Below are positions 13,955 to 15,451 of a DNA stretch of 15,451 bases, piece by piece. Under the pieces are notes generated by a model. It had not been told where the DNA came from. It saw only the letters and a list, made by a program, of their open reading frames with translations, and did not search any database. The translations under genes and the position numbers were made by a program. Within the stretch, counting starts at the first letter, position 1. The number at the start of each line of letters is the position of its first letter. Source of the DNA: JBGOUJ01 sp041477005 (GTDB taxonomy: Bacteria; Acidobacteriota; Terriglobia; Bryobacterales; JACQDG01); NCBI GenBank assembly GCA_041477005.1, contig JBGOUJ010000113.1, positions 1-15,451 on the forward strand, written 5' to 3'.

Positions 13955-15451
13955 TTACCAGAGGAACTTCAAGCTCATCTGCCCGATACGAGGATCTCTG
14001 GCGCTGGTGACGTAGCCAAAAAGGCTACTGTTGAAATTCCCGTTCGGGTTGTTGAACTGCGCGTGGTTGAAGACGTTGAAAAACTCGGCGCGGAATTGAA
14101 GCGACATGCTTTCCCGCAGCCTTGTCGTCTTATGGAGCGCAAAGTCCCAGTTGTTGAATCCCGGCCCATGGAAAAAGCGGCGGTTCGCGTTTCCAAAGCC
14201 TCCCAAAGGGCCCGAACGGAAGCCCCCTTTTGAGAAGTACTGGTTGGGAAAGCTGGGTCCGGGTAGCCGGGCGTCTTGAATCTGAAGGGGACCCACGAAA
14301 TCGGGCACATCGGGCGCGGTGCCAACCAACGAGCGGTCCCCGCTCTGGCTCAGCGTCACCGGGAAGCCCGTGGCAAACCGCGTTATGCCATTCACGCTCC
14401 AGCCCTGGGTCAGGACTTTGGGGAGCAGTCCGAGCGGCTTGTCCAGAGGCAGCATGTAGCTGTAACTCACCACGAAGTTGTGCGTCACGTCGAAGTTGGA
14501 AAGCCCCCGGCTCAAGCGGGTGTTGCTGAAATTGACTCGCTCGTTGTAGGAAGAGGCATTGTCGATCCCTTTGGAGAAAGTGTATGCGGCGAGGAAGGTG
14601 AAATTAGCCGCTCTTCGTTCGAGACTCGCCTGAAACGAGTTGTAATTGGAGTTTCCAAACGTTGCGTTGTACCCGTTGCTCCCAAAATTAAAACCCAGAG
14701 GGGCGCGGGTTCCAAAAACTTTGCTGCCGTCAGGCCGCGTGTAGATTCCAAGCTCCCCCGACGGCCCGCACTCCGGCGTCCCCGGCATGACGCCGGATCC
14801 CCGCAGGCTCAAGCAGAGACTGGGATTGCCGGGGTTCGACTCATAAGTGGAAAGAAGCTTATGTCCCTGCGTTCCGACATAAGCCACGGTCATGACCACG
14901 GAAGAGCTGAGCGCGCGTTGGATCGTCAAGTTGTAGTGCTCGGCATAAGGCTGCCGATTGGTGATGGAAAATCCGGGCGAACCCTGGATCGGCAGAAAGA
15001 CGGAATAATCCAGCGTTTTGTTGGCGGGATCGCCCGGCGTGGGAAATCTGAACGGAAACCGCTGGGTTTGCGAGCTGCCGTCCGAGCGGGTGCGGAACGG
15101 CTCCTCGAAGAGTGGCGGCACGATGCTGGGCCAGTAAAGGCCGTAAGGCGCATCGCCCACTTCGTTGAAGAGGGTGAGATCCTCGATGGCTGTGTAATAG
15201 ATCCCAAAGGCCGCGCGGATGCTGGTTTTTCCGGGGCCGCCCAGAATCTTGCCCAGCACGCCGCTTGAAAAATTGGGCGAATAGGCGATGCCGAACCGCG
15301 GTCCCAGGTTGTTGTAGTCGGTCGGCGCAAGGGTCTTGGGGATTCCCGGATCGCCTGGAACCACCCACCCTTTCGGGGCGGTGGGGAAAACGGTGGACTG
15401 CAAACCGGGGACGATGGTCTCGATTTTGTCCTGGGTGTCGTACCAGGGCAT
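13955..15451 (-). CDS. TonB-dependent receptor-like (Oar-type) outer-membrane protein, C-terminal part
   Basis: These 498 codons run off the right edge; the Met at the edge is internal, and the N-terminal signal, carboxypeptidase-regulatory-like and plug domains lie outside. The visible part is a beta-barrel typical of the large Oar-like proteins that are numerous in Acidobacteriota. Diagnostic segments include YNLTIQRALSSSVVMTVAYV followed by GTQGHKLL, YNSFQASLERR, AAYTFSKGIDNASS, FDVTHNFVVSYSYMLP, WSVNGITRFATGFPVTL and LQFRAEFFNVFNHAQFNNPN. The protein ends GQMSLKFLW, an alternating hydrophobic last strand with a terminal aromatic residue, as required for BAM-dependent insertion. Members are thought to take up or bind oligosaccharides or peptides; the substrate here is unknown. 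The TAA stop abuts a plus-strand stop codon. Confidence 0.9.
   Translation of the reverse strand: MPWYDTQDKIETIVPGLQSTVFPTAPKGWVVPGDPGIPKTLAPTDYNNLGPRFGIAYSPNFSSGVLGKILGGPGKTSIRAAFGIYYTAIEDLTLFNEVGDAPYGLYWPSIVPPLFEEPFRTRSDGSSQTQRFPFRFPTPGDPANKTLDYSVFLPIQGSPGFSITNRQPYAEHYNLTIQRALSSSVVMTVAYVGTQGHKLLSTYESNPGNPSLCLSLRGSGVMPGTPECGPSGELGIYTRPDGSKVFGTRAPLGFNFGSNGYNATFGNSNYNSFQASLERRAANFTFLAAYTFSKGIDNASSYNERVNFSNTRLSRGLSNFDVTHNFVVSYSYMLPLDKPLGLLPKVLTQGWSVNGITRFATGFPVTLSQSGDRSLVGTAPDVPDFVGPLQIQDARLPGPSFPNQYFSKGGFRSGPLGGFGNANRRFFHGPGFNNWDFALHKTTRLRESMSLQFRAEFFNVFNHAQFNNPNGNFNSSLFGYVTSARDPRIGQMSLKFLW

Noticed and set aside
13884..14015. Small plus-strand gene beginning ATGAAATCACC after GGAGG
   Set aside because: It would overlap the receptor gene by about 60 nt and encodes a Ser/Arg-rich low-complexity peptide. 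The neighbouring frame is more protein-like.

Overview
The window looks like chromosomal DNA of an uncultured or little-studied Acidobacteriota relative, probably near Solibacter/Bryobacter. This is inferred from gene content, not proven. The clues are the C-terminal part of a large Oar-like TonB-dependent outer-membrane protein, a DUF4097 protein, a relic of a Hanks-type Ser/Thr kinase with the QIAEALEAAHEKG signature common in that phylum, an APC permease with an extra loop after TM1, many secreted enzymes, and GC-rich DNA that leaves very long antisense open frames. No rRNA, tRNA, CRISPR array, intact insertion sequence or integrase was found.

Layout. 1-1211 (minus): a secreted cellulase-like (GH5-type) glycoside hydrolase followed by the first 48 codons of another secreted protein, with a 9-bp inverted repeat spanning the junction. 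1274-2065 (plus): a divergent exported DUF4097 protein built on a repeated TYKG motif. 2066-2381: a convergent, gene-free gap holding a REP-like imperfect palindrome. 2382-7531 (minus): a TylF-like methyltransferase, and upstream of it a compact uvrD - small basic protein - APC permease set joined by a GTGA overlap and a 6-nt gap. 7532-7771: a gap with a heptamer repeat and a GC hairpin. 7772-12364 (minus): two large exported proteins, probably co-transcribed. One joins an isochorismatase-like cysteine hydrolase to a chitobiase-type C-terminal domain and an NPCBM-like domain. The other carries many DxDxDG calcium-type motifs in front of a DUF4861 domain. 12365-13215: about 850 bp with no convincing gene. 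13216-13605 (plus): an orphan DUF4280 (PAAR-like) gene with a near-perfect ribosome binding site. 13606-13954: decayed gene pieces. 13955-15451 (minus): the C-terminal barrel of the TonB-dependent receptor.

How the genes may work together. Glycoside hydrolase, isochorismatase/NPCBM protein, DUF4861 protein and TonB-type barrel all suggest handling of complex glycans at or outside the cell surface, but no single classical polysaccharide utilisation locus is visible. The uvrD cluster is housekeeping DNA repair with a permease attached by translational coupling. The most unusual items are the three-domain isochorismatase fusion beside the DUF4861 protein, the TYKG repeat protein, and the isolated PAAR-like spike-tip gene in a gene-poor, partly decayed stretch. 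No complete new defence or secretion system can be shown from this window.
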